Shown piece after piece: positions 40,588 through 50,078 of a DNA stretch of 64,000 nt. The position numbers were made by a program, and so were the translations under genes. Each line of letters begins with the position of its first letter. Position 1 is the stretch's first letter. Source of the DNA: Marixanthotalea marina. GTDB lineage: Bacteria; Bacteroidota; Bacteroidia; Flavobacteriales; Flavobacteriaceae. The notes below the pieces were generated by a model, which saw nothing but the letters and a program-made list of their open reading frames with translations, was not told the DNA's origin and made no database searches. The DNA is taken from positions 186,001 through 250,000 of the forward strand of contig JAHLEH010000002.1 in NCBI GenBank assembly GCA_018883545.1, written 5' to 3'.

Positions 40588-41838
40588 TTAATTAATGAAC
40601 TTAGGTTTAAGCACCAACATTGCCCAGGCCCAATTTTGGCCACTAGCAGCCGCATCTTCAGTAATACCCTTTAACTCATACATACCGTCAGCAGCAAACA
40701 TATGTGAGTAACCTAGCACCAAACTATAGCCTTTAAACTTCTTGGTAAATACCAAGTCTACCTCTGTACCTAATGATTTTTCACCACTTGGCAACTCTTG
40801 CTCCCCACTAAAATTCAAAGCTTTCACCAATAAACTGGATGTTTCACTTAAAGTGAAATTGGCACTAACATGAACATCAAACAAACCAACAGAGTTTGCA
40901 TGGTTGCCCACATAAAAATAATCCATAAAACCATTAAACTTATGATTGGTTCCATATAATGGGAAGAAAGCTCCTGTTTCACCAGCACCAGCATCGTTAC
41001 CACTTATAATTTCCAAACCGGCTCCCAACGCTACTTTTGAAGAGGCTTTAAAAGATGCATCTAAACCTAGTAAGTAAGCTCCTTTAACATCCACTTCCCC
41101 TTGGCGTTTGCCTGTTTGTACAAAGGCATTACCCGCTAAACCAAAACTACCTGCCTTATACTCTAAATGGGTTCCTAATGTTTGTAAATTGCTTACACCA
41201 TCGGTTTCCTGAAAACCATTGTTTAACAACAATAAGCTACCAGCAAATTTTTCCCATGACTGCTTTAAGTAAAGGTATTGCATCGTTTTATAGGAGAAAA
41301 AGCCTGTGGTCGCATAATTAGTTCCTGTGTTTACAAAACCTGTTGGATTGGAGTAATCCTGATTAAAGGCCAACGCTAAATCCAACATAAATTTATTTTT
41401 TGTGTACTTCAATAAGGCCGCATCATGATTTCGTGCCTGTTGGGCCCATCCAACAGATCCCATTATACGCTGGTCATCATAGTCAATGGTTTGACGCCCT
41501 AATTTGGTTGAAAATCCTGAACCCAAATTAATTTCGGCCCAAGCCTCAAAAATGGCAAACGAATTGTTTTGATCGTATGGCAATAGCTGTCTGTTCTCAC
41601 CCCAAACCATAACATCCTGCAGGCTCAAATAAAACTTATAAGCATCAACTGAATACCCAGCATTTAAACGAGCTCTCGTTGAAATACCAAATCCAGCATC
41701 GGCATCATCGGCTATTAAAGTTCCAAATCCGTGGCGGTATTCGGTTCTTGGTCTAAATTCGCCATCTAAAGTAAATTGTGCTTGGGCTAATTGCAAGCAC
41801 CCCAATAAAAGTCCAAAAATTACATATTGTTTCTTCAT
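40588..41838 (-). CDS. outer-membrane beta-barrel, alginate-export/porin type, linked to nitrate uptake
   Basis: A 416-residue protein with a signal peptide (MKKQYVIFGLLLGCLQLAQAQ) and an antiparallel-strand pattern typical of an alginate_exp-type barrel, including GEFRPRTEYRHGFG at the start and DLVFTKKFKGYSLVLGYSHMF near the end. It lies 45 bases after nrtD on the same strand, so it is probably the last gene of the nrt operon and may be an outer-membrane channel for nitrate or a related anion. The substrate is inferred only from position. Confidence 0.8.
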   Translation of the reverse strand: MKKQYVIFGLLLGCLQLAQAQFTLDGEFRPRTEYRHGFGTLIADDADAGFGISTRARLNAGYSVDAYKFYLSLQDVMVWGENRQLLPYDQNNSFAIFEAWAEINLGSGFSTKLGRQTIDYDDQRIMGSVGWAQQARNHDAALLKYTKNKFMLDLALAFNQDYSNPTGFVNTGTNYATTGFFSYKTMQYLYLKQSWEKFAGSLLLLNNGFQETDGVSNLQTLGTHLEYKAGSFGLAGNAFVQTGKRQGEVDVKGAYLLGLDASFKASSKVALGAGLEIISGNDAGAGETGAFFPLYGTNHKFNGFMDYFYVGNHANSVGLFDVHVSANFTLSETSSLLVKALNFSGEQELPSGEKSLGTEVDLVFTKKFKGYSLVLGYSHMFAADGMYELKGITEDAAASGQNWAWAMLVLKPKFIN

Positions 41839-41883
41839 TTTAAATTTTTTAAAGTTGTGTTAAGTTTGATTGTTTGTTAAAAA

Positions 41884-42702
41884 TTAGTGTTCTAGAAAGT
41901 CTATCAAATGCTTTCTGTATTTATAATAATCGTCGTGTTCTAAAACTTCTTTTCGGGTTCGAGGTCTTTCAAAATCTATATTGAGAATATCCCCTATTTT
42001 AGCTTTTGGGCCACTGGTCATCATCACCACACGGTCTGCCAAGAAAATGGCTTCATCTACATCGTGGGTAATCATAACTGCTGTGATTTTTTCTTTATTC
42101 CAAATTTCGATAAGAATGTCCTGAAGCTCCCCTCTAGTTAAGGAATCCAACATGCCAAAAGGCTCATCCAACAATAGCACTTTGGGCTTGATGGCAAAGG
42201 CTCTGGCGATACCAACACGCTGCTGCATCCCCTGTGACAAATCCGTTGCTTTTTTATTAAAAGCATCTTCCAACCCCACTTTCTGAAGATAATATTTGGC
42301 AATATCAGTTCGTTGTGCTTTTGTTGCATGGGGAAACACTTGATTAACGCCCAACATTACATTTTGAAGTGCTGTCATCCAAGGCATCAAACTAGGCGCT
42401 TGAAAAATAACCCCTCTGTCTGGACCTGGCCCTTTTATGTGCTTACCTAATACTGATATAGCGCCACCGGAAATATTGTTAAGCCCAGCAATCATAGAAA
42501 GCATGGTTGTTTTACCACAGCCCGAGTGACCAATAATGGTTACAAACTCCTCTTTCATAATACGAAGATTCAAACCCTCCAGTACCGTATAATCACCTTT
42601 TGGCGTTGGATACACCTTTTTAAGATTCACCAAATCCAACATCGCTTCTTCTTGGTAAGCTATACCATTTTCTAATTCTACCTGTACAAGTCTATCTACC
42701 AT
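41884..42702 (-). CDS. nrtD: nitrate-type ABC transporter ATPase (NrtD-like)
   Basis: A 272-residue ATPase. Walker A is GHSGCGKTT, the signature is LSQGMQQR, Walker B is VLLLDEPFGMLD and the H-loop is MITHDVDEA. The tail MTSGPKAKIGDILNIDFERPRTR is typical of the nitrate/taurine importer subfamily. The family core begins at about residue 21, so the true start could be the internal Met there. It starts 21 bases after the first ATPase gene in an nrtA-nrtB-nrtC-nrtD-porin operon. Confidence 0.87.
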   Translation of the reverse strand: MVDRLVQVELENGIAYQEEAMLDLVNLKKVYPTPKGDYTVLEGLNLRIMKEEFVTIIGHSGCGKTTMLSMIAGLNNISGGAISVLGKHIKGPGPDRGVIFQAPSLMPWMTALQNVMLGVNQVFPHATKAQRTDIAKYYLQKVGLEDAFNKKATDLSQGMQQRVGIARAFAIKPKVLLLDEPFGMLDSLTRGELQDILIEIWNKEKITAVMITHDVDEAIFLADRVVMMTSGPKAKIGDILNIDFERPRTRKEVLEHDDYYKYRKHLIDFLEH

Positions 42703-42723
42703 GTCTATTTTATTTTCTGTTAA

Positions 42724-43563
42724 TTACCAAACAAAGCTTTTAGGACTAAGGTCTGGCAATGCATATTCTTCTTGTGTCTGCGCTTTTCGTTCGTTACCAA
42801 TATCCATCAGGTATTCGATAATGGCATTACGGGTCTTTTTAAAATTGGGATTGTCGTTCAATTCAGTTTTGTCTCTCGGACGTTCAATATCGATATTGAA
42901 TTCAGGCCCCAAAGTGGCTTTTGGTCCAGGTCGCAAAGGAATGATTCGGTCTGCCATATATATACCCTCATCCACATCATTGGTAATCAATAAAGCAGTA
43001 CGTTTATCTTTTCCCCAAATTTTTAAGATTTCATCCTGTAAATTACCACGTGTTAAAGCATCCAATGCCCCTAATGGTTCATCCATGATGATCATTTCCG
43101 GTTTCATGGCTAATGCCCTAGCAACTGCAACGCGCTGGCGCATACCACCAGAAAGTTCTTTTGGACGTTTATTAATGGCTGGGGTTAGGTTTACCATTTC
43201 CACATAATCGGCTACAATTTCATGCAATTCTGATTTACTTTTCTTTGGAAACACCTCTTTAACCGCCATGTAAATATTCTGCCCCACGGTCAACCAAGGC
43301 AATAAGGAGTAATTTTGAAAAATAACACCTCGTTCATGACTCGTGCCTTGAACTGGCTCCCCTTTAAAAAGCACCTCGCCTTTGGTGGGCTCTATGAGAC
43401 CGTTTATTAAATTCACTAAAGTGGTTTTTCCACTGCCTGTAAACCCTACAATGGCCACAAACTCACCTTCTTCAATCGTTAGGTTGATATTGGACAACAC
43501 TTGGGTTGCCGAATCACCTTCCCCGTAGGTTTTATATATATTTTTTAATTCTAAGTATGCCAT
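42724..43563 (-). CDS. nrtC: nitrate-type ABC transporter ATPase (NrtC-like, short form)
   Basis: A 279-residue ATPase with Walker [10 protein letters not shown], signature LSGGMRQR, Walker [12 protein letters not shown] and the NrtC-like [29 protein letters not shown]. Cyanobacterial NrtC carries a second, NrtA-like regulatory domain of about 380 residues; this protein stops right after the ATPase domain and lacks it. It pairs with NrtD to drive the NrtB permease. It follows nrtB by 84 bases. Confidence 0.85.
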   Translation of the reverse strand: MAYLELKNIYKTYGEGDSATQVLSNINLTIEEGEFVAIVGFTGSGKTTLVNLINGLIEPTKGEVLFKGEPVQGTSHERGVIFQNYSLLPWLTVGQNIYMAVKEVFPKKSKSELHEIVADYVEMVNLTPAINKRPKELSGGMRQRVAVARALAMKPEMIIMDEPLGALDALTRGNLQDEILKIWGKDKRTALLITNDVDEGIYMADRIIPLRPGPKATLGPEFNIDIERPRDKTELNDNPNFKKTRNAIIEYLMDIGNERKAQTQEEYALPDLSPKSFVW

Positions 43564-43647
43564 TTCCTATGTTTATTTGTTGATTCGTTTTTCTGTTGAT
43601 TTGTTAATGACTTATACCCAATTAAACAATTCAACAGATCCACATTT

Positions 43648-44751
43648 TTAATCATTTTTATTGAACGATATCATTTTTTGAATCGTTAGCATAATTCTGT
43701 CCAACAAAAACCCAATGAGCCCGATAACAAACATGGCCACAATAATTTTTGAATTGGAATCCACTGCTCCGTTTTGGAACTCTTCCCAAACAAACGATCC
43801 TAATCCAGGACTTTGCGCCAATAACTCAATGGCAATAAGTACCATCCAAGCAACAGACAAGGTGATTCTAAGCCCTGTAAATATTAATGGTAATGACGAA
43901 GGTAAAATCACCTTAAATATTTTCTGCACAGGACCTAGTTTCAACACTTTCGCTACATTTATATAGTCTTTATCTACTGAAGAAACTCCCATAGCCGTAT
44001 TAACTAAGGTGGCCCACATAGAACACAAACCAACACTTATAAATGAAATAATAAAGGCATTATCGGCATTGGAGTTTTTCGTAAGTGTTTTTACAATCAT
44101 GAATACCAAAAGCAGCCAAACCACAGGTGAAACAGGTTTGAAAATTTGAATGATCCAGTTTACCGAACTTCTTAAAGTTTTACTCAAGCCTATTACAATA
44201 CCTATAGGTACTGCTATTAAAAAAGCCAATAAAAATCCTGCAAAAACCGTTTTTAAACTTGTTAATATTTGATCAACAAAAGACGGTCTTCCTGTATAAA
44301 CTATAGGCGCTTCACCATTAGCAATTCGTTGCGCATTCAATGCGGCCGTTTTTTCCTTAAACGCTACTTTATCGGCGCTAATCGCATAGTGATCATCCAA
44401 CAAAGTTTTATAAGAATCCCAAACTTGGGATGGTGACGGCAAGGTGTTTGGCTGACATGAAATATCGCCTGACGCGATACAAGCTTCAACCTGTGCTGCT
44501 GCTTCTGGACCTTGTTCTTCCAAAGCCTTATTGATTCGGTATTCTGCCTCAATATTAAAAAGCGTTTTAGCCCCTAAGTGCCACAAACCGAAAAACAAAA
44601 CAATGGATGCAAGAGGCACTATTACCTTTCTCAAGAAATTTCTAAAATCTTCTTTACCAAGTTTTCCTGTAAACAGACTTTTGGTTGTCTCCAAAAATCC
44701 TGATATACCTATAATCCTGGTTACTTTCCCTAATGTTATACTTTGCTTCAT
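43648..44751 (-). CDS. nrtB: nitrate-type ABC transporter permease (NrtB-like)
   Basis: A 367-residue inner-membrane permease. After the first membrane helix (about 46-64) there is a hydrophilic insert of roughly 85 residues (about 70-160; EAAAQVEACIASGDISC, SPSQVWDSYKTLL). Then comes a standard BPD-type core of five helices with the EAA-like loop VDKDYINVAKVLKLGPVQKIFKVILPSSLPLIFTGLRI. The insert contains two cysteines and probably faces the periplasm. The core is typical of NrtB/CmpB/SsuC. It begins 32 bases after nrtA. Confidence 0.87.
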   Translation of the reverse strand: MKQSITLGKVTRIIGISGFLETTKSLFTGKLGKEDFRNFLRKVIVPLASIVLFFGLWHLGAKTLFNIEAEYRINKALEEQGPEAAAQVEACIASGDISCQPNTLPSPSQVWDSYKTLLDDHYAISADKVAFKEKTAALNAQRIANGEAPIVYTGRPSFVDQILTSLKTVFAGFLLAFLIAVPIGIVIGLSKTLRSSVNWIIQIFKPVSPVVWLLLVFMIVKTLTKNSNADNAFIISFISVGLCSMWATLVNTAMGVSSVDKDYINVAKVLKLGPVQKIFKVILPSSLPLIFTGLRITLSVAWMVLIAIELLAQSPGLGSFVWEEFQNGAVDSNSKIIVAMFVIGLIGFLLDRIMLTIQKMISFNKND

Positions 44752-44783
44752 TTTTATTGGTTTAATTGTTTGTTTAGTATTAT

Positions 44784-46154
44784 TTAATCTTTGTTTCCTA
44801 TTTTGAAACTGTTTATATACCCTATTGGGTCTTTAGCATCGTATTTGGTTCCATCTATAAAATCGGTTGTAGCAGGTTTGTAACCATCGGTTACTGGAAT
44901 ATCCGACGCTGGTATTTTACCTTCTCCAACTAAGCTTTCAGCAGCTTTTTTCCATATATCTGGTCTGTATATATCTTTAATAGTTTCAGCGTACCATTCA
45001 GCTGATTTAGCTTCCGGTATTTGTCCCCATCTGCGCATTTGTGTTAAGAACCATATCCCATCAGAGTAGAATGGGTAAGTTGCATTGTACTTGTAGAATA
45101 CATTAAAGTCTGGCATATCTCTTTTATCACCTTTCTCAAATTCAAACGTCCCCGTCATAGAGTTTGCCAAAACAGCCTCATCAGCCCCAACGTATTGCGA
45201 CATTGACAATATTTTTACCGCTTCTGCCCTATTTCCTGGTTCATCTAACCACTTACCTGCTCTAATTAATGCTTTGGTAACAGCAATGGCGGTATTAGGG
45301 TTTTCTTCTACAAATTTTTTGGTCATCACAAAGACTTTTTCTGGGTTGTTTTTCCAGATATCGTAGTTAGTAACAACAGGTACGCCAATGCCTTTAAAAA
45401 CAGCTTGTTGGTTCCATGGCTCACCCACACAATAACCGTAGATGGTTCCTGCTTCTAAAGTTGCTGGCATTTGTGGTGGTGGCGTTACCGACAATAATAC
45501 CTCAGCATCTATTTGTCCTTGTACATTATCGGCTGTGTACATACCTGGATTGATTCCAGCAGCAGCCAACCAATATCTTATTTCGTAGTTGTGGGTGGAT
45601 ACTGGGAATACCATACCCATTTTAAACGGTTTACCTGAATTTTTATATTCATCTATTACAGGTTTAAGCGCATCTGCTTTTATAGGATGAATGGGTTTAC
45701 CATCTGAATCCACAGGCACATTTGGTTTCATTTTAGACCAAACATCATTAGATACAGTAATACCATTTCCATTCAAGTCCATTGAAAAAGGTGTTACTAA
45801 TTCTGCTTGTCTGCCAAAACCAGCCCCTGCAGCGATTGGTTGTCCAGCCAACATATGCGAACCGTCCAATTGACCATCTATGACTCTATCCAAAACATTT
45901 TTCCAGTTAGATTGTGCCTCAACAGAAACAAATAAACCTTCATCTTCAAAAAATCCCTTTTCTTTGGCTATGGCCAAAGGCGCCATATCTGTTAATTTTA
46001 TAAACCCAAAGGTTAATTGTGGTTTCTCAATAGCCAATTTAGCTTCAACAACCTCTTCTGGTGCTGCTTCTTTCTTTTCGGTTTTTCCTCCACATGAGAA
46101 TAGCATAACTGACAAAGAAAAAAGTAATGATGCTTTAGTAATTAATGTTTTCAT
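44784..46154 (-). CDS. nrtA: nitrate-type ABC transporter substrate-binding lipoprotein (NrtA/CmpA family)
   Basis: A 456-residue lipoprotein (lipobox MLFSC). The family start is [28 protein letters not shown] and the core contains [20 protein letters not shown] and [15 protein letters not shown], all typical of NrtA/CmpA proteins that bind nitrate, nitrite or bicarbonate. Nitrate is favoured by the adjacent periplasmic nitrate reductase island. It is the first gene of its operon. A palindrome of the island's FNR-type regulon lies 24 bases upstream of the start codon. Confidence 0.88.
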   Translation of the reverse strand: MKTLITKASLLFSLSVMLFSCGGKTEKKEAAPEEVVEAKLAIEKPQLTFGFIKLTDMAPLAIAKEKGFFEDEGLFVSVEAQSNWKNVLDRVIDGQLDGSHMLAGQPIAAGAGFGRQAELVTPFSMDLNGNGITVSNDVWSKMKPNVPVDSDGKPIHPIKADALKPVIDEYKNSGKPFKMGMVFPVSTHNYEIRYWLAAAGINPGMYTADNVQGQIDAEVLLSVTPPPQMPATLEAGTIYGYCVGEPWNQQAVFKGIGVPVVTNYDIWKNNPEKVFVMTKKFVEENPNTAIAVTKALIRAGKWLDEPGNRAEAVKILSMSQYVGADEAVLANSMTGTFEFEKGDKRDMPDFNVFYKYNATYPFYSDGIWFLTQMRRWGQIPEAKSAEWYAETIKDIYRPDIWKKAAESLVGEGKIPASDIPVTDGYKPATTDFIDGTKYDAKDPIGYINSFKIGNKD

Positions 46155-46177
46155 TATGTATAAGTTTAAAAGTTAAC

Positions 46178-46193
46178 TAAGTATTTGTACTTA
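46178..46193. promoter_or_regulatory. FNR-type palindrome before nrtA
   Basis: TAAGTATTTGTACTTA, perfect 6-base arms TAAGTA/TACTTA around 4 bases. The same arms occur before the globin gene (50079) and before the FNR-type gene (51003). Spacing of 4 bases between arms is that of Crp/Fnr family operators. Confidence 0.65.
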
Positions 46194-46200
46194 TTTTTGA

Positions 46201-46208
46201 CAAATATA
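46201..46208 (-). promoter_or_regulatory. candidate -7 promoter box for nrtA
   Basis: The minus strand reads TATATTTG (TAnnTTTG), about 8 bases upstream of the palindrome. If used, the operator would lie at or just downstream of the transcription start, which favours repression; a weaker box, TAACTTTT, at 46168-46175 is the alternative. Confidence 0.4.
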
Positions 46209-46483
46209 TACGTAGATGTTTTTACAAATAATGACAACACCCACTTAAATACGTCTTTTTTCACCACAATAAAACATGCCAAAAAACACAAATTCTATAC
46301 AAATGATTGATTTAAAATAGGTTATAAATATATATTAATACTTAGAAATAGCTTCTAAGCAATTTATTTGACAATAAAAAAGTGCTAAAAATGGGTTTAT
46401 AGTCAAAAAAAGAAGAAAAACGACTAATAAAAGTGACAATTAGAGCTGAAAAATAAGTAGTTCTGGAAAAAAATACGTAATTT

Positions 46484-47203
46484 TTATTTTTCAGATAGCT
46501 TTTCCAACCATTCCGATTCCAAAAGGCCTGTGTATTTCTTATCGGTGCCATAAGGGTCGTAACCACCTTGAAAGTATTTTTGAATAGTGATCTTGGCAAA
46601 GGTATCTTTAAGCTTGGTGGCTACTTCATATTTATGATTTCCATGAAAGTCATGGCACTGAATACAGGTTGTCCACTGCTTAGCCTTAATGAGACTAACA
46701 TGACTTATATCTAAAGGGTCATCCTCAACATCTAACTCTTGATGGCAATTCATACAATAATCCATAGAAGGCACAGAAACACGTTCGCCATGATGTTCCT
46801 TGTGGCAAGTTATACAGGTAGTAGCATCTATAACTTTAATGGCGTCACTAAATCTTGGTTCTGAAAAACGATATGTAGGATGCCTATCATTTGGCCTATC
46901 ATGACAATTTAAACAATTATCAACCGTCACATCTTTAGTTCCAAAATCAACACCATTCTTCCTAAACCCAAAAGCATGTGAAATATTAGATTGTACCTGC
47001 TGCACTAAATTGCCCCTGGCATCCGCATGACATGTTATACAGGAGATATCATTATGTCCAGTATTCATAGGACCAATGGAAACATACTTTTCAGAAACAT
47101 CCAAAGTCAATATGAAAAATATGGTACCTCCAATTATTAGCCCTAACACCAGACCTACAAATTGTCTTTTTCTTAACGGATTAATCTTAAATATATTCAT
47201 CAT
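46484..47203 (-). CDS. membrane-anchored pentaheme c-type cytochrome
   Basis: A 239-residue protein with one N-terminal membrane helix (about 16-34) and a periplasmic domain holding five CxxCH sites, starting at residues 55, 97, 130, 150 and 180. The pattern resembles cytochrome c3-type electron carriers. All five motifs are CxxCH; there is no CxxCK, so it is not an NrfA nitrite reductase. It begins in a 4-base overlap with the upstream reductase gene. It probably takes electrons from a membrane partner to a periplasmic acceptor that is not known. Confidence 0.85.
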   Translation of the reverse strand: MMNIFKINPLRKRQFVGLVLGLIIGGTIFFILTLDVSEKYVSIGPMNTGHNDISCITCHADARGNLVQQVQSNISHAFGFRKNGVDFGTKDVTVDNCLNCHDRPNDRHPTYRFSEPRFSDAIKVIDATTCITCHKEHHGERVSVPSMDYCMNCHQELDVEDDPLDISHVSLIKAKQWTTCIQCHDFHGNHKYEVATKLKDTFAKITIQKYFQGGYDPYGTDKKYTGLLESEWLEKLSEK

Positions 47204-48228
47204 AATTCAATTACGATATTTTCACTTTCAGGATAACTAACACAAGTAAGTATTTTGCCTTCAATCACTTCCTTTTCATCAAGGAAATGACCATCAATCA
47301 TTTTCACTTTTCCGGACACGCAAGTTGCCTTACATGTTGAGCACATTCCGGATCTACAAGAATACGGTAATGCAATATTATCAGACATTGCCTGCTGGAG
47401 TATGGATTTATCTCCTCTTACCTTTATTTTATAGGATTGGCCATTAGTATTGATTATTACATCACTTAACAAATCCTTACCTATTAATTTAACTTGAGGC
47501 ATTTTAAAAACCTCTATCATTATTTTTTCTCTTGTTATGCCATTAGCCGCCAATAATTCTTTTACTTTTTCCATATACCCAAATGGCCCACATATCATAT
47601 ATTTATGGTCTTCAAAGGCAATTTCATGCTTTAAAAAAATTTGAGATAAAAGTGTTTGGGTAATTAGCCCTGAATGATAATTATGATCTTCATTGAGCAA
47701 AGCAGACACTATATGCTCAACAAAAAAACCCTTCGAATACTCTTTTTCCAATTGCTTTAATTCCGCATTAAATATTATAGAGCCTAAACTTTGATTGGCA
47801 TAAATGAGTAAAATTTTAGAATTTGGCTCCGAAGTCAAAACGGATTGAATAATTGAAAATATAGGTGTAATACCACTTCCGCCGGCAAAAAGAATATATG
47901 TGTTGGTGTTGTTTTTATCCGGTTGGACCATAAATGACCCCATTGGCTTATCAACCTCAAACCTATCACCAACTTTTATAGTGTCATGCAAATAATTTGA
48001 AACCAGTCCGTTTTCTACACGTTTTACTGTTATTTTCAAATCTTTGTCAACCAATGGCGAACTACTAAACGAATAGGCCCTCTTGTGCACCTGTCCATTT
48101 ATAGGAACATGAATAGTTAAAAACTGCCCCGGTTTATATGATAGTTTACCGAAAATACTACCATTTTTAAAACATATGGTCAATGCGTCATCGGTTTCTT
48201 TTACTATGTTCTTTACTTTTAACTTCAT
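47200..48228 (-). CDS. FAD/NAD(P)H oxidoreductase with C-terminal plant-type 2Fe-2S ferredoxin domain
   Basis: A 342-residue cytoplasmic reductase. The FAD motif RAYSFSSS is at 50-57, the nucleotide motif GGSGITP at 116-122, and the C-terminal ferredoxin ligands are C291, C296, C299 and C329. The same layout is seen in PaaE/Hcr-type and oxygenase reductases, which pass electrons from NAD(P)H to a heme or iron partner. It abuts the upstream membrane protein gene and overlaps the pentaheme gene by 4 bases. Candidate partners are the globin and the heme-b-like protein of the cassette. Confidence 0.87.
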   Translation of the reverse strand: MKLKVKNIVKETDDALTICFKNGSIFGKLSYKPGQFLTIHVPINGQVHKRAYSFSSSPLVDKDLKITVKRVENGLVSNYLHDTIKVGDRFEVDKPMGSFMVQPDKNNTNTYILFAGGSGITPIFSIIQSVLTSEPNSKILLIYANQSLGSIIFNAELKQLEKEYSKGFFVEHIVSALLNEDHNYHSGLITQTLLSQIFLKHEIAFEDHKYMICGPFGYMEKVKELLAANGITREKIMIEVFKMPQVKLIGKDLLSDVIINTNGQSYKIKVRGDKSILQQAMSDNIALPYSCRSGMCSTCKATCVSGKVKMIDGHFLDEKEVIEGKILTCVSYPESENIVIEL

Positions 48229-48708
48229 CTACTTATAATAAAAGACTACTCCTATATGGAAAAACGTTAAAACGGTAATTACAATGGAAAAAAGCACGTG
48301 AAAAATCATCCAGCCTTTAAAGAGCAACTCGTTGCTGCTTTTTATAACATCCAAATTCACATACCCCAACAAAGCATTAGCAAAAAACAAATAAGTGAGC
48401 AGCGACAAATAGCCATAGCCTGCATTAATGCTATGTACGTAAAAAAGAACAGGACTAATCGCACCCAACCATTTATGCACATCTACCATTTTCATGGCAT
48501 ATTTCCGTAGCCTTTTTATTATTCTGGTAAAGGTTAATGCCCATTGGAATAAAATAAAAATAGCCAATACCAAACCAGACCAACGCTTATACATTTCGGT
48601 TATTTGTAAATTCCCCAACCATTCCCATTTTATGTTGAAAAAAAACTGAAAGAAATACAAAAGCAATAACACCAATCCAATTATAGAAGGCTTATTTGTT
48701 ATAACCAT
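48229..48708 (-). CDS. small four-helix membrane protein, possible heme-b carrier
   Basis: A 159-residue protein with four membrane segments. Histidines lie in helix-compatible positions: DVHKWLGAISPVLFYVHSIN in the middle and FHVLFSIVITVLTFFHIGVVFYY at the end. This arrangement resembles ferric-reductase-like or cytochrome b561-like proteins that bind two b hemes and carry electrons across the membrane. No named family is certain. It lies directly against the FAD/2Fe-2S reductase gene. Confidence 0.65.
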   Translation of the reverse strand: MVITNKPSIIGLVLLLLYFFQFFFNIKWEWLGNLQITEMYKRWSGLVLAIFILFQWALTFTRIIKRLRKYAMKMVDVHKWLGAISPVLFYVHSINAGYGYLSLLTYLFFANALLGYVNLDVIKSSNELLFKGWMIFHVLFSIVITVLTFFHIGVVFYYK

Positions 48709-48760
48709 AATAATTTTTAAAGTTAATCCGTAAAGGAGAAAGAGGTATTAATTGAAAATT

Positions 48761-49588
48761 TTACTTAGCTGCCATTAATTTGTTCATAGTTTCATATGAA
48801 GCCAGTTTTCTTACACTGTCAAGAAAAACTTCGGCCGTAGGCACATAATTCCCTTCTGCAGGCCACTTATCTCCTATAATTGGCTTCTCACTATTTTTAA
48901 AGTTTTCAATTTCATCCAAATACTGCATATAAATATCTATTGTTCCCTTTGCATAAGAGTTCAAAACCGCTATTGTTTCACCATAAGACAAAGAATCTTT
49001 AGGGTATTGCCACGTAGTTGCCCCCATTACATCCCCTAGTTTCCAATCTGTTTTTGGTGTTTGCGGATGGGCATTATGACAGGATACACAAGCTCCAGCA
49101 CTTGCTAAATCGGCAAACATGGCCGTGTGTACTTTTTGCTCTTCATCGTAAAAATATTGAGGATCTTGGTTTTCTTTTATTTTTTCAAAAAGCTCGGCCT
49201 GCTTTCCCTGAAACTTATTTGCAGAATTTACCGGATAATCAGACCCCAAATAAAGCCCTAAAGGGACGGGGCTCCTTCTAATACTTGTTGCGACTCCTCT
49301 CAAAAACAATGCCGGAAGAGGTCCAGCCTCAACATCATCCTTCTGCCAATCTTCGTCAAATTTCATGCCTTGTAATTTACCTTGACCTACTATAGCTTTT
49401 GTATAAAGTGTTCTGGTAACATCATTTTCTTTAGAGACCATTTCCAAAACTTGATCAACCGAAAATATATTTTCTTCGGCATCACTTTCAGTTGACTCTT
49501 CAGCCACTCCTCCACAAGATACCAATGTAAAGCTTACTACAGATAAAAACACCACTTCCGATAACAATAGTTTTATATTCTTTACCAT
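48761..49588 (-). CDS. lipoprotein with Tll0287-like/DUF3365 heme domain
   Basis: A 275-residue lipoprotein (lipobox LVSC in MVKNIKLLLSEVVFLSVVSFTLVSCGG). A DUF3365-type domain ends in a single heme site, SAGACVSCHNAHPQTPKTDWKLGDVMG (CxxCH). DUF3365 domains are related to cyanobacterial Tll0287 and are thought to be redox or gas sensors or heme carriers in the periplasm. The protein lacks a kinase or cyclase domain, so it is probably a soluble-side heme module. It lies 27 bases after the globin gene in the same cassette. Confidence 0.82.
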   Translation of the reverse strand: MVKNIKLLLSEVVFLSVVSFTLVSCGGVAEESTESDAEENIFSVDQVLEMVSKENDVTRTLYTKAIVGQGKLQGMKFDEDWQKDDVEAGPLPALFLRGVATSIRRSPVPLGLYLGSDYPVNSANKFQGKQAELFEKIKENQDPQYFYDEEQKVHTAMFADLASAGACVSCHNAHPQTPKTDWKLGDVMGATTWQYPKDSLSYGETIAVLNSYAKGTIDIYMQYLDEIENFKNSEKPIIGDKWPAEGNYVPTAEVFLDSVRKLASYETMNKLMAAK

Positions 49589-49615
49589 TTTAATATTTTT
49601 TAGATTAATACTGAA

Positions 49616-50029
49616 TTAATAAGACGCTTCAATCATAACCGACGACATGGTTGAATAAACAGAAGCCCATGCCTCCTTGACCTCTGGCGTAAAATCGTCA
49701 CCCAGGCCAACTGCCAGAGTACCCAATAAGGCTGCTCCAACAGTATTATAATGTGACGGCTCAACTTTGTATTCTACATGTCTTTTACCCAAATTCTGCA
49801 ACACTGGCACAAGTGCCTCCAGATTACTCAAACCAGCCACAGCTGCCGAAAGCATTGTCATTAATTTATCGCCTTGCACTTTCATGGCATCCTCACCACT
49901 AGGAAATAAGGGTTTTAAATTGGGATCTAATTCAAAAAGTTTAGAATAAAAGATTTCAGCTGCAGTACTAGCAATTGGTTTTACTTTTTCAAAAGAATCC
50001 TGCACTAAAGTGATTGTTTTTTGCTCCAT
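49616..50029 (-). CDS. single-domain globin (Vitreoscilla-type)
   Basis: A 137-residue globin with no flavoreductase domain. Proximal His is H84 in LGKRHVEYKV, the distal Gln is probably Q52 in KVQGDKLM, and B10 Tyr is Y28 in EIFYSKLF, a Tyr/Gln pocket found in globins that dioxygenate NO. It is shorter than flavohemoglobin Hmp, so it must be reduced by another protein; the FAD/2Fe-2S reductase 1.4 kb downstream in the cassette is a candidate. The cassette starts with this gene, preceded by a palindrome. Confidence 0.87.
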   Translation of the reverse strand: MEQKTITLVQDSFEKVKPIASTAAEIFYSKLFELDPNLKPLFPSGEDAMKVQGDKLMTMLSAAVAGLSNLEALVPVLQNLGKRHVEYKVEPSHYNTVGAALLGTLAVGLGDDFTPEVKEAWASVYSTMSSVMIEASY

Positions 50030-50078
50030 AATGATATAATTAGTGAATTTTTAAAACCAACAAATACTTAATATTTTT

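Larger units (their letters stand above)
46155..46483. other. nrtA upstream region
   Basis: About 330 bases with no gene I can support. It contains the palindrome at 46178-46193 and the -7 box candidate at 46201-46208 (minus strand TATATTTG). An open frame here on the minus strand overlaps the pentaheme gene end and is not credible. Confidence 0.45.

Noticed and set aside
46342-46599. Minus-strand open frame of 85 codons between the pentaheme gene and nrtA
   Set aside because: It overlaps the end of the pentaheme cytochrome gene in another frame, has no family features and starts inside that gene.
46484-47203. Pentaheme protein as an NrfA nitrite reductase
   Set aside because: All heme motifs are CxxCH; there is no CxxCK, and the protein is half the length of NrfA. 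The heme number and spacing also do not fit NapC/NrfH.
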